64,000 nt of DNA. It comes from an uncultured Burkholderiales bacterium. GTDB lineage: Bacteria; Pseudomonadota; Gammaproteobacteria; Burkholderiales; Burkholderiaceae_C. The stretch is taken from the NCBI GenBank assembly GCA_903861115.1, contig CAIOTD010000031.1, positions 1-64,000 of the forward strand. Reading direction: 5' to 3'. The notes beneath the pieces are model-generated. The model saw only the letters and a list, made by a program, of their open reading frames with translations, made no database searches and was not told where the DNA came from. The position numbers and the translations under genes are program-made. The number at the start of each line of letters is the position of its first letter. Positions within the stretch are counted from its first letter, which is position 1. Below are positions 23,573-32,906 of the stretch, one piece after another.

Positions 23573-24379
23573 ATGAGAATCGTTTCCGCCAACTTAAACG
23601 GCATCAGATCCGCACACAGCAAGGGCTTCTTTGAATGGGCCGGCGCACAAGACATCGATGCCTTGGGGGTCCAAGAGATCAAAGCCCAGGCCGCGGATCT
23701 GACGGAAGAGCTCAAGCGCATCGATGCCAAGTCGTCTGCAAAATCACTCTCTGGCGCGTTTCACTTTGCTCAGAAAAAAGGCTACTCAGGGGTTGGCTTG
23801 TACACACACACCGAACCCAGTGAGGTGATCGTTGGGATGGGCAACGAGGAATTCGATTTTGAAGGGCGATGGATCGAAAAGCGATTTGACAAACCAGGGC
23901 GCAAACTGAGCATCATCAGCAGTTACTTTCCCTCAGGTTCAAGCTCCGATGAAAGACAAAGTGCCAAATTTCGCTTTCTCCATCTGATCGCCCCTCGTTT
24001 GAGCCAATTGGCCAAAGAACGTGAATTTGTCTTAATGGGCGACATCAACATTGCGCACCAAAATTTGGACCTCAAAAATTGGAAGGCCAATGTCAAAAAC
24101 TCAGGCTTCACGCCTGAGGAGCGTGCATGGCTCACGCAAACCTTGTCCGACACACCCTTGGTCGATGTCTACCGCCACCTGTACCCTGAGGCCGGGGACA
24201 CGTGCTACACCTGGTGGAGTCAACGCGGGCAAGCCTACGCCAAGAACGTGGGTTGGCGCATCGATTATCAATTGGCAACACCCAACTTGGCCCAAGGTGC
24301 GCGTCGTGCTTGGGTTTTTAAGGACCAAAAGTTCTCCGACCATGCCCCCTTGTGCGTTGACTACGATTGGTCGATTTAA
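23573..24379 (+). CDS. xth: Exodeoxyribonuclease III / AP endonuclease
   Basis: MRIVSANLNGIRSAHSKGFFEW; LGVQEIKAQ; GDINIAHQNLDLKNWK; SDHAPLCVDYD. Confidence 0.95.
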   Translation: MRIVSANLNGIRSAHSKGFFEWAGAQDIDALGVQEIKAQAADLTEELKRIDAKSSAKSLSGAFHFAQKKGYSGVGLYTHTEPSEVIVGMGNEEFDFEGRWIEKRFDKPGRKLSIISSYFPSGSSSDERQSAKFRFLHLIAPRLSQLAKEREFVLMGDINIAHQNLDLKNWKANVKNSGFTPEERAWLTQTLSDTPLVDVYRHLYPEAGDTCYTWWSQRGQAYAKNVGWRIDYQLATPNLAQGARRAWVFKDQKFSDHAPLCVDYDWSI

Positions 24380-24418
24380 GGCCCTGGGTTGTTCCCCCAT
24401 TTTTTGAGGTCCCTCGAC

Positions 24419-25057
24419 ATGCTGCATTACGAAACCATCCCCGTCACACCCTTTGAGCAAAACTGTTCTCTGGTTTGGTGTGATGAAACAAAAACCTGTG
24501 CCCTCATTGACCCAGGTGGGGACCTGGCGCATTTGCTCGAGCGCATTCATGCCCTGGGTCTTACGCTGGCGCAAATTTGGGTCACACACGCACACATTGA
24601 TCACGCAGGGGCGGTGGGCACTTTGGCCCAACAATTGAATGTGCCCATTGTGGGGCCACACATCGAGGATCAATTTTGGATTGATCTATTGCCCGAACAG
24701 GGCGCACGTTATGGCTTTGAACATGCGACGACTTTTAAACCCACTCGCTGGCTCAATGACCTTGACCATGTGAACCTTGGAGAGCACCAATTGCTGGTTC
24801 GCCACTGTCCTGGTCACACGCCTGGACACGTGGTTTTTTATTCCAAAGAGCTCAACCGTGCCTTTGTTGGCGACGTGCTGTTTGCGGGCAGCATTGGCCG
24901 AACAGATTTTCCAAGAGGTGATCACGCCACCTTGATCAACAGCATCACAGAACGCTTGTGGCCTTTGGGCAATGACACCGTGTTTATTCCCGGTCACGGG
25001 CCAGAGAGCAGCTTTGGTCAAGAGAGAAAAAGCAACCCCTATGTCGGCGGAACTTGA
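24419..25057 (+). CDS. MBL-fold metallo-hydrolase (glyoxalase II-like)
   Basis: THAHIDHAGAVGTL (HxHxDH), CPGHTPGHVVFYS, PGHGPESSFGQE. Confidence 0.92.
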   Translation: MLHYETIPVTPFEQNCSLVWCDETKTCALIDPGGDLAHLLERIHALGLTLAQIWVTHAHIDHAGAVGTLAQQLNVPIVGPHIEDQFWIDLLPEQGARYGFEHATTFKPTRWLNDLDHVNLGEHQLLVRHCPGHTPGHVVFYSKELNRAFVGDVLFAGSIGRTDFPRGDHATLINSITERLWPLGNDTVFIPGHGPESSFGQERKSNPYVGGT

Positions 25058-25072
25058 CCACTGAGCAGGTCC

Positions 25073-25984
25073 TTAACTTTTGGGCTCCAAGTTGAATTTC
25101 TCGACGCGCTCTAAATGTTGCGCCTTTTCAAACAAAGGCATCACTTTGCTCAAATTGAGCTCCAAGTCCTTGATGCGACTCGTGCTGCTGGGGTGTGTGC
25201 TCAACCATTGAGGAGGTGTTTGCGCGTTTTGGGCGCTCATTTTCTTCCACAAACTCACGCCAGCACGTGGATCGAACCCTGCCCTTGCCGCCAGCTCCAT
25301 GCCCACCAAATCGGCCTCGGTTTCATCTTCCCTTGAGAATTTCAAGCCCAATAAACCGGCCCCTTGTTTGGCCATGAAGTCCGTGATCCTTGGATCGATG
25401 CCAAAAATCCCTGCAATCACTGCGCCGCCAATGCGCGTGACGCCCTCCGTAGCAAGACCTTTTCCCATTCTCTGCCTGGCATGCTCCCTGAGTGCATGGG
25501 CAATTTCATGGCCCACCACCATGGCCAATTCGTCCTCGCTCAAATTCAACTTATCCATCAGGCCTGAATAGACTGCAATTTTCCCACCCGGCATACAAAA
25601 GGCGTTGACTTGAGGGGACTCTATCAAATTCACCTCCCAAGCCCACTGCTTTGCCCGATCGTTCCAAACAAAGGACTGATCGATCAGCTTCTTTGCAATG
25701 GCTCGCAGCCGAACGACGTCAGGCCGCTCAGAGGACTTTAACAGTCCTTTGCCATAGGCCTCTTGAATGAGCTGTCGGTACTCGTTGCCCGCGGTGTTTT
25801 CGAGCTCAGCGGCTGGGACCAATTTGGCAAAAGCGGAAGGCTCAGCCACCTCCACCCCCTCTCTGGCCTCCAAGGCACCGTGCGAGAGGAGGACACACAG
25901 CAAACAGACTCGAAGCCATGCAGACGCGGCGCGCGCGCGGATGAGGCTTGCCCCATGAACACTTTGATGTTTCTTGACGTGCAT
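25073..25984 (-). CDS. M48 family metalloprotease
   Basis: VVGHEIAHALREHARQRMGK zincin HExxH motif; signal-like N-terminus. Confidence 0.92.
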   Translation of the reverse strand: MHVKKHQSVHGASLIRARAASAWLRVCLLCVLLSHGALEAREGVEVAEPSAFAKLVPAAELENTAGNEYRQLIQEAYGKGLLKSSERPDVVRLRAIAKKLIDQSFVWNDRAKQWAWEVNLIESPQVNAFCMPGGKIAVYSGLMDKLNLSEDELAMVVGHEIAHALREHARQRMGKGLATEGVTRIGGAVIAGIFGIDPRITDFMAKQGAGLLGLKFSREDETEADLVGMELAARAGFDPRAGVSLWKKMSAQNAQTPPQWLSTHPSSTSRIKDLELNLSKVMPLFEKAQHLERVEKFNLEPKS

Positions 25985-26065
25985 GTTAATTTGAATAAAA
26001 AATTAGTGCCCCCACCCCTGCGGCAGCCAACGGCAGCCCCAAGTTTAGAGGACAATGGATCTGAA

Positions 26066-27412
26066 ATGAATAGCACTGAACCCACCCCACCCAACTCGCT
26101 CAGCACGGGCGTGACTGCACGCCCTTGGCGCGAGAGTTTGGCCTGGTACCTGAGCGGCTCAAGTTTGAGAATGATCGCCCTCGGGTTTTGTGCGGGTTTG
26201 CCGCTTTTGCTGGTGCTTGGGACGCTTGGTTTTCGCTTGCGCGAAGCGGGAATTGAGCGCGCCACCATCGGTTTTCTCAGTTGGGTGGGCCTGGCGTATG
26301 CGTTCAAGTGGGCCTGGGCCCCGCTCGTGGACCAAGTGCGTCTGCCTTGGCTGAGCGCCTTTTTAGGCCGGCGCCGTGCGTGGTTGGTCTTGTCACAGCT
26401 TGTGATCATCACGGGCCTCTTGGGGATGGCCTTGTGTGACCCCAATGCCCATTTGACACATTTGGTCCTTTGGGCGATTTGGGTGGCTTTTGGATCCGCC
26501 ACCCAAGACATTGCACTCGATGCATACAGAATTGAATCCGAAGACATGGATCATCAAGCCGCCTTGGCCTCCATGTACCAAACGGGTTATCGCCTTGGCA
26601 TGATTTGGTCTGGGGCTGGGGCCCTGTGGATTGCAGCAAGAGCAGAGAGCACCGCCTTGTTGGGGCAGTACCAAAACAGCGCGTGGAGCATTTCTTACCT
26701 GGTCATGAGTGGCTCCATGCTGATTGGTTTGGCGTGTGTTTTGTTGTCCAATGAGCCGCCACTCCCTGCTCGCGGTCAAGCACGCACCGCAAAACAGTGG
26801 ATCCAAGATGTGCTGGTCGCACCCTTTGCCGAATTTTTTGCACGCTTTGGCTGGCATGCTTGGGTCATCCTTGGCCTGATTGGTGTTTACCGCATCAGCG
26901 ACATCGTCATGGGCATCATGGCCAACCCCTTCTACATTGACATGGGCTACTCCAAAGACGAGATTGCCATGGTGACCAAAGTGTTTGGCGTCGTCATGAC
27001 ACTGCTTGGTGCCTTCCTTGGGGGCCTGCTCAGCTCGCGATGGGGCAATATGAAGGTCTTGATGTGGGGCGCCATCCTCAGTGCGGCCAGCAACCTGCTC
27101 TTTGCCTGGTTGGCCGGCGTGGGTCACTCCTTTTGGGCGCTGGTGTGCGTCATCAGTGTTGACAACTTGTCTGGGGGCATCGCCTCCGCTGCATTCATCG
27201 CTTACCTGTCAAGTTTGACAAAAATCCAATATTCCGCCTCACAATATGCCTTGCTCAGCTCCATCATGCTGCTTGCACCTAAATGGTTGGCTGGATTTTC
27301 CGGCGTGGTTGTGGATCAATTTGGCTACCCACTGTTCTTTTTAAGCACCGCGCTCATGGGTTTGCCTGTTTTGATTTTGATCGTTTGGGTTCAGCACATT
27401 GAGTCGCACTGA
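26066..27412 (+). CDS. ampG: AmpG-like muropeptide MFS transporter
   Basis: MIALGFCAGLPLLLVLGTLGFRLREAGI, FGSATQDIALDAYRIE; start at MNSTEPT rather than the ORF start 25763. Confidence 0.82.
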   Translation: MNSTEPTPPNSLSTGVTARPWRESLAWYLSGSSLRMIALGFCAGLPLLLVLGTLGFRLREAGIERATIGFLSWVGLAYAFKWAWAPLVDQVRLPWLSAFLGRRRAWLVLSQLVIITGLLGMALCDPNAHLTHLVLWAIWVAFGSATQDIALDAYRIESEDMDHQAALASMYQTGYRLGMIWSGAGALWIAARAESTALLGQYQNSAWSISYLVMSGSMLIGLACVLLSNEPPLPARGQARTAKQWIQDVLVAPFAEFFARFGWHAWVILGLIGVYRISDIVMGIMANPFYIDMGYSKDEIAMVTKVFGVVMTLLGAFLGGLLSSRWGNMKVLMWGAILSAASNLLFAWLAGVGHSFWALVCVISVDNLSGGIASAAFIAYLSSLTKIQYSASQYALLSSIMLLAPKWLAGFSGVVVDQFGYPLFFLSTALMGLPVLILIVWVQHIESH

Positions 27413-27440
27413 TCCACGCAACGCTGCTCCAGACCCAGGG

Positions 27441-27467
27441 TTTACGTATCTTTACCCCGTCTTTAAC
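27441..27467 (+). promoter_or_regulatory. Phased direct repeats TTTAC/TTTAC/TTTAA upstream of OmpR-type regulator
   Basis: TTTAC 27441, TTTAC 27451, TTTAAC 27462; about one helical turn apart. Confidence 0.45.
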
Positions 27468-27499
27468 ACAACGCCAAGTCCAAGGTGCATGCTATAGGG

Positions 27500-28222
27500 A
27501 TGGAACACTTACTCATCATCGAAGACGATCAACGCTTGGCGCAAATGGTTTGCGACTACCTCAAGCAATTTGCCTACACGGTTGATCACGCACCCAACGG
27601 TTCGGCCGGCCTGAGTCAAATAGAGAGAAACATCGACACCCAATTGGTCATCTTGGACTTGATGCTGCCCGACATGGATGGCCTGGAGGTGTGTCGCCAA
27701 ATTCGCTCGCTGCCTGGGGCCAAAGCGGCCCTGCCCATTTTGATGCTCACGGCCAAAGGCGACCCCATGGACCGCGTCGTTGGTTTGGAGCTCGGCGCAG
27801 ATGACTATCTGGCCAAGCCCTTTGAGCCCAGAGAACTGTTGGCTCGAATTCGGGCCATCCTCAGGCGCCAAACATCGGCCAACGAGCACAAACTGGGCGG
27901 CAAAGAGTTGTTGCCTGCCTTGCAATTTGGCCGCCTAGAAATCGATCGTGACGCTAGAACCGTGAGCGTGTCGGGCACCGTTTGCGAACTGACCTCCTAT
28001 CAATTTGATTTGCTGCTTGTATTGGCCGAGCGCGCCGGGCGCGTTCTCAGTCGAGATCAAATCATGTCTGCCGTCAGGGGCAGAGAGCTCGAAGCGTTCG
28101 ATCGCTCGATTGATGTGCACATGGGGCGAATCAGAGCGGCCATTGAAGACGACCTCAAGGCCCCGAAGCGCATCCTCACGGTGAGAGGTGTTGGCTATGT
28201 TTTTGCGAAGCAACAAGATTGA
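27500..28222 (+). CDS. OmpR/PhoB-family response regulator (RstA-like)
   Basis: EHLLIIEDDQRLA, LDLMLPDMDGLEVC, C-terminal winged helix GRELEAFDRSIDVHMGRIRAAIEDDLKAPKRILTVRGVGYVF. Confidence 0.95.
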   Translation: MEHLLIIEDDQRLAQMVCDYLKQFAYTVDHAPNGSAGLSQIERNIDTQLVILDLMLPDMDGLEVCRQIRSLPGAKAALPILMLTAKGDPMDRVVGLELGADDYLAKPFEPRELLARIRAILRRQTSANEHKLGGKELLPALQFGRLEIDRDARTVSVSGTVCELTSYQFDLLLVLAERAGRVLSRDQIMSAVRGRELEAFDRSIDVHMGRIRAAIEDDLKAPKRILTVRGVGYVFAKQQD

Positions 28223-28275
28223 ATACAACAGGCTCACCAGACCATGATTGATCCGCGTGTAGAGGAAATGACGGG

Positions 28276-29625
28276 ATGATTTTTCGCACCTTGATGAACC
28301 GCCTTTACGCGCGCATTTGGTTGGCCGTTGTTTTAAGCATCGCCTCTTTGAGCTTGCTCTCGACATGGATCATGAAGATCTACCGCGAGCCTCCCTTGAA
28401 GGAAGTTGTGGTCCGCTCTGAGCAAGGCGTTGTGTTGGGTCAAGGTCTTGTGCGACTCCATAAAACGCCCGAAAGCGCGGGCGCTGATCTGGGTCGGCCA
28501 GATGAACCCCTCAAGCTGAACAACCCCAGACACACGGGCCCACAAGACGTTTTTGCCCAACGCGTTCCTGAGCCGACACTCTCCCTCAAAAACACCCCAT
28601 CAGAAACCATCAATCAATCCCTTCCGCAAGGTCAGTTTGGGCCAGGACCGGAGTTTTTGGTTCAACTCAGCGATGGCCAAGTGCTCCACATTCACTTGCC
28701 CAGTCCTGCTCTAAAGACCTCTTTTTTTCCCCGCTTTGGTTTTGTCTGGTCCATGGTGATGGTGGCCCTTGCCGTTGCTTTGGCCACCTATCCCATTGTT
28801 CGTCGCCTGACTCGGCGCCTTGAATCCCTTCGCGCGGGCGTTGAGCAATGGGGCACGGGAGCGTTGTCAACGCGCGTGGATGCACAAGGCGAAGATGAGA
28901 TCGGTTTTTTAGCCCAGCGCTTTAACCACGCAGCCAGCCAAATTGAAGCCCTTGTGGTGGCCCATAAATCTTTACTGGCCAATGCGTCCCATGAGTTGAG
29001 AACCCCGCTCACGCGAATTCGCATGAGCTTGGAGTTGATGGACGCCACTCAAAACCCGCCCCTCATCGATGAGGTCAAGAAAAGCATCTTTGAACTCGAT
29101 CAATTGATTGATGAAATTTTGCTCGCCTCAAGACTGGATGCGACCAACGTTGAGGTGGGCCGCTTTGAGGGCTTGGACTTGACGGGACTGGCCAGTGAAG
29201 AGTGCTCAAGAGCAAAAATTGCTCTTGAATTGGGACCTCACCCCCAGAGCATTGAACTCATTTGCATACCCAGATTGATCCGTCGCTTGTTGCGCAATTT
29301 GATTGACAATGCGATCCGTCACAGTGGCCAAATCGACGGGGTTGAAGTTCGCTTGGAGGTGCTCGAGCACGCTCGCGTGTTGATCAGCGTATCCGATCGG
29401 GGCCCAGGCGTTCCCTTGGAGCTGCGCGATCAGATCTTCAAGCCTTTCTTTCGCTTGCCTGGCAAAGACGAGTCTGACAAAGGCGTGGGGCTTGGACTTG
29501 CCTTGGTGCAATCGATTGCGCATCGACACCATGGTTTTGTTCAACATGTTCCAAGAACAGGTGGGGGCAGTGTTTTTGAAGTCAACTTGCCCTTGAGTGC
29601 AGACACCCAAGGTAGACCCCTATAA
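28276..29625 (+). CDS. Sensor histidine kinase
   Basis: TM, HAMP, LANASHELRTPLTRIRMSLEL H-box, HATPase motifs NLIDNAIRHS, DRGPGVP, GVGLGLALV. Confidence 0.95.
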   Translation: MIFRTLMNRLYARIWLAVVLSIASLSLLSTWIMKIYREPPLKEVVVRSEQGVVLGQGLVRLHKTPESAGADLGRPDEPLKLNNPRHTGPQDVFAQRVPEPTLSLKNTPSETINQSLPQGQFGPGPEFLVQLSDGQVLHIHLPSPALKTSFFPRFGFVWSMVMVALAVALATYPIVRRLTRRLESLRAGVEQWGTGALSTRVDAQGEDEIGFLAQRFNHAASQIEALVVAHKSLLANASHELRTPLTRIRMSLELMDATQNPPLIDEVKKSIFELDQLIDEILLASRLDATNVEVGRFEGLDLTGLASEECSRAKIALELGPHPQSIELICIPRLIRRLLRNLIDNAIRHSGQIDGVEVRLEVLEHARVLISVSDRGPGVPLELRDQIFKPFFRLPGKDESDKGVGLGLALVQSIAHRHHGFVQHVPRTGGGSVFEVNLPLSADTQGRPL

Positions 29626-29989
29626 ACAGAGGGTCTGCGGGTGGTCTTTGTCGGTGAGCAAGCAAATGCGCAAGCGAATTCATCAATTGACTAAAAGAGT
29701 AGAAGTCAGGGACTTCAACCCTGGAGCAAAGGATTCCGATTGGTGCGAGTGTCCCCACTCTTTGGGCTATGCTTGTCACCGTCTGCATGACCACCTTTGC
29801 ACTGAGGCGGGCGCCGTCTAGTCTTTACACCTTCAACGGATGATGCTCTATCAGAAGCTTGGCTCGGCATTGCCTGATGTCACTGTTGAAATAATGACGA
29901 TTTCTACTTTTGAGACCCACGGTTATATTCATTCTGAGTCCATCGCTCTCACGTGCCCGCTCAAAGCGGCGCCGTTTAATCCACACGAA

Positions 29990-31027
29990 TCACCACGCCC
30001 TCATGCGCGCCAGCACAGATTGCGCGCTGATGTCCCACATGCAGCGCTTGTGAGCCAGTGGGCAAACACGCTTAAAACATGGGGCACAGGCCAAAGTGGG
30101 TTGGTAGGTGGGATCCCATTTAAGCCAAATCATCTGCGCTTTACTGGACAAGGCAGGGGTGTGCTCTGGAGAAGAGGAGCCAAACAACGCCACTTGTGGC
30201 ACGCCCAAAGCAGCAGCGATGTGCATCAGGCCCGAGTCGTTGGACACCAAGCCCGCTGCGCCACCAATCATGGCCATGGCCTCACTTAACTGTGTTTGCC
30301 CAGCCAAGTTCCTGACATGCGAGAAACCCAAGGCGTTGACCCCTTGCACAATGGCATCTCCAACGGCTCTGTCCGATGCCGAGCCCAACAACACGACGGG
30401 GCGTTCAGTGTTTGCAATCAGTTCACAAAATCTCTCCTCGGGCCAACGCTTTGCATCCCCATACTCTGCACCCGGCGCCATGGCGATGTATTGTTTTTCG
30501 TGCAAACCAAACCGTGCCCAGACGGCTTGTTGCAGTTGGGCGTCTATCGTCAACTTTGGCACAAGCGACGCGCTGTGCAAAGCCGCTGAGCCTTTGGACG
30601 CCCACTGAGACATGGCCAGATAAAACTTCACCATGCTTGAGCGAGTTTGTTTGCTCGGGTTGGGAAGTCGATGGCTCAAGAGCCCCCAGCGCATTTCACC
30701 CGTGTACCCCACACGCAAAGGAATGCCAGCCAAAAAGGGCAACAACGCACTCTTGAAAGAATTGGGACAAACGTAGGCCTCATCGAATTGGCCCTGGATG
30801 GTGCTTGCCCAATCACGTCTTTTAGACCACTCCAGCGAACCCCTCGAAAAGGGCAAGACCATGACGTGCTTGCACTCGGCCATGGCCTCATAGACTGGCG
30901 CCACCCAGGGCAGGGCCGCCACGGTCAGTTCGTGACCTTGACGCTCAAGCTCAGACAGCAAGGGCTGGGTCATGACCGCATCCCCAATCCATTGAGGCGC
31001 AATGATCAATGTGCGAGACACGCTCAA
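29990..31027 (-). CDS. waaF: Lipopolysaccharide heptosyltransferase II (GT9)
   Basis: LIIAPQWIGDAVMTQPLLSELERQ; GAEYGDAKRWPEERFCELI; LVSNDSGLMHIAAALGVPQVALFGSSSPEHTPALS. Confidence 0.94.
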   Translation of the reverse strand: MSVSRTLIIAPQWIGDAVMTQPLLSELERQGHELTVAALPWVAPVYEAMAECKHVMVLPFSRGSLEWSKRRDWASTIQGQFDEAYVCPNSFKSALLPFLAGIPLRVGYTGEMRWGLLSHRLPNPSKQTRSSMVKFYLAMSQWASKGSAALHSASLVPKLTIDAQLQQAVWARFGLHEKQYIAMAPGAEYGDAKRWPEERFCELIANTERPVVLLGSASDRAVGDAIVQGVNALGFSHVRNLAGQTQLSEAMAMIGGAAGLVSNDSGLMHIAAALGVPQVALFGSSSPEHTPALSSKAQMIWLKWDPTYQPTLACAPCFKRVCPLAHKRCMWDISAQSVLARMRAW

Positions 31028-31063
31028 GGACTCGAGCTCAAAGACGCGCTGCGGCTCAATGCG

Positions 31064-31273
31064 CTACAGTGTTTTGGATCCACTCGAAAGCACGTCTTGG
31101 GTCAAGGTGTAGTGCGTTGAGCAATAGGGACAAGTGGCATGGCCCAATTTGGCAACGTCTAAAAAAACCTTGGGATGTGAGTCCCAAACGGACATGTGCG
31201 CCAAGGGACTGGGGCAAAAAATGCCGCCATGTCCGTTCAAGTCGCTTTCTTTAACCACAATGGATGAAGTCAT
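31064..31273 (-). CDS. Zinc-finger domain protein (CxxC)
   Basis: GGIFCPSPLAHMSVWDSHPKVFLDVAKLGHATCPYCSTHYTL; start at MTSSIVVKE. Confidence 0.85.
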   Translation of the reverse strand: MTSSIVVKESDLNGHGGIFCPSPLAHMSVWDSHPKVFLDVAKLGHATCPYCSTHYTLTQDVLSSGSKTL

Positions 31274-31341
31274 TTTTTGATTGCCTTGCAAAGAGCGCGT
31301 GGAGTGGATGGAGCTTGCGGATGGTTTCGCGCGTGCCTTAC

Positions 31342-32280
31342 TCAAACATGCGTGAGCCAGTGCGCATACTTGGGATTTTTACCCATCACGATGTCAAAAA
31401 ATGCACTTTGAACTTTTTGCGTAATTTCGCCTCTGTAACCGCGTCCAATTTGGATGCGATCGAGCTCACGAATGGGGGTGACTTCTGCAGCAGTCCCGGT
31501 GAAGAAAGCCTCATCACTGATGTAGACCTCATCTCTGGTGATTCTCTTTTGAACCACTTTAAGGCCCAGATCTTCGGCAATGTGGAGCACTGTGTTTCTT
31601 GTGATGCCGTTCAATGCACCGGCGGAGAGATCGGGCGTGTAGATCACGCCATCTTTGATCACAAAAATATTCTCTCCTGCACCCTCAGAAACAAAACCGC
31701 TTGGGTCCAACAACAAGGCTTCATCGTAGCCATCTTCTGTGGCTTCCATATTGGCCAAGATGGAGTTGGTGTAATTGCTCACCGCTTTGGCCTGGGTCAT
31801 GGTGATGTTGACATGGTGGCGTGTGAAGCTTGACGTTTTAACGCGGATGCCTTTGGCCAAACCCTCTTCACCCAAATACGCCCCCCAAGACCAGGCGGCC
31901 ACCATCAGGTGGATGGTGTTGCCTTTGGGCGAGACGCCTAACTTTTGTGAACCGATCCAAGACAATGGCCTGAGATAACAGCTCTCCAAATGATTTTCTC
32001 TGACCACCGTTTTTTGGGCTTCATTGACCTCTTCTTGTGAAAAAGGGATGGCCATGCGCAAAATTTTGGCACTGTTGAACAATCGTTGCGTGTGCTCTTG
32101 CAGGCGAAAGATCGCCGTGCCTTTGTCTGTCTTGTAAGCCCGAACACCCTCAAAGGCACCGCAACCGTAATGCAATGTATGCGTGAGGACATGGATCTTT
32201 GCATCTCTCCATTCAACCAAACGGCCATCCATCCAAATTTTTCCATCACGGTCATCCATTGACTGGGGTAGTGCACTCAT
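31342..32280 (-). CDS. ilvE: Branched-chain-amino-acid aminotransferase
   Basis: DGKIWMDGRLVEWRDAKIHVLTHTLHYGCGAFEGVRAY; EGAGENIFVIKDGVIYTP. Confidence 0.97.
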   Translation of the reverse strand: MSALPQSMDDRDGKIWMDGRLVEWRDAKIHVLTHTLHYGCGAFEGVRAYKTDKGTAIFRLQEHTQRLFNSAKILRMAIPFSQEEVNEAQKTVVRENHLESCYLRPLSWIGSQKLGVSPKGNTIHLMVAAWSWGAYLGEEGLAKGIRVKTSSFTRHHVNITMTQAKAVSNYTNSILANMEATEDGYDEALLLDPSGFVSEGAGENIFVIKDGVIYTPDLSAGALNGITRNTVLHIAEDLGLKVVQKRITRDEVYISDEAFFTGTAAEVTPIRELDRIQIGRGYRGEITQKVQSAFFDIVMGKNPKYAHWLTHV

Positions 32281-32334
32281 CGTTGTCCTCTTTCATTGAC
32301 TTATTAAATTTTACGTTTCTTTTTTTGAACGTCT

Positions 32335-32769
32335 TCATGCCGATTCTAAAGCGTTATGGCTGATTTCTGTGTTTTCTTGGGGTCGATGGAGCTCCCACAC
32401 GCTCAGTCGTCCACCCACAAACTCACAACGCACAAAACTGTTGGACGCATCGGTCCAGGTGTAAATTTCTGGGTCAACCGGCGGATTCGTCATCTCCCCT
32501 TGCTTTTGCCCCAAACTCTTGGTCAAGGCAATCACTTTCAGCAAAGGCATGCCTTTTTTAATTTTCACATGCATCATCACCGCACTGTCCACAAAGCCAA
32601 TGGGTCGCTTGGAAGCGCGATTAAAGATGTGAATCAAGCGGGTGTAGTGCAACAAAAACCACATGACCATGGCCGATACCGCCAAGCCAACCCCCAGCCA
32701 CTGCATGCTGTCATAGGCCCAGACAAGCACCACCAACGCCACCGCAGGAATCAAAATATTGTTAAATCG
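32335..32769 (-). CDS. Conserved hypothetical membrane-anchored protein
   Basis: ORF with N-terminal hydrophobic segments upstream of ilvE, same strand; start at MRFNNILIP. Confidence 0.7.
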   Translation of the reverse strand, partial: RFNNILIPAVALVVLVWAYDSMQWLGVGLAVSAMVMWFLLHYTRLIHIFNRASKRPIGFVDSAVMMHVKIKKGMPLLKVIALTKSLGQKQGEMTNPPVDPEIYTWTDASNSFVRCEFVGGRLSVWELHRPQENTEISHNALESA

Positions 32770-32906
32770 CATCGAAACACCGACCTTTTGGCCGCCCAAA
32801 AAAAGATGTCTTATTCTAGAGCCTAGGCGACTGAGTTCTTGGAACTTTGCTCGCCCGAGGCCATAGAGCCCACTGTGCGCATGTCGTCATGTGCAACGGC
32901 ACTCGC

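Noticed and set aside
25763-26065. 101-aa N-terminal extension of the AmpG-like ORF overlapping the M48 protease gene
   Set aside because: Sequence is low-quality coding and antisense to the protease; MNSTEPT at 26066 is the sensible start.
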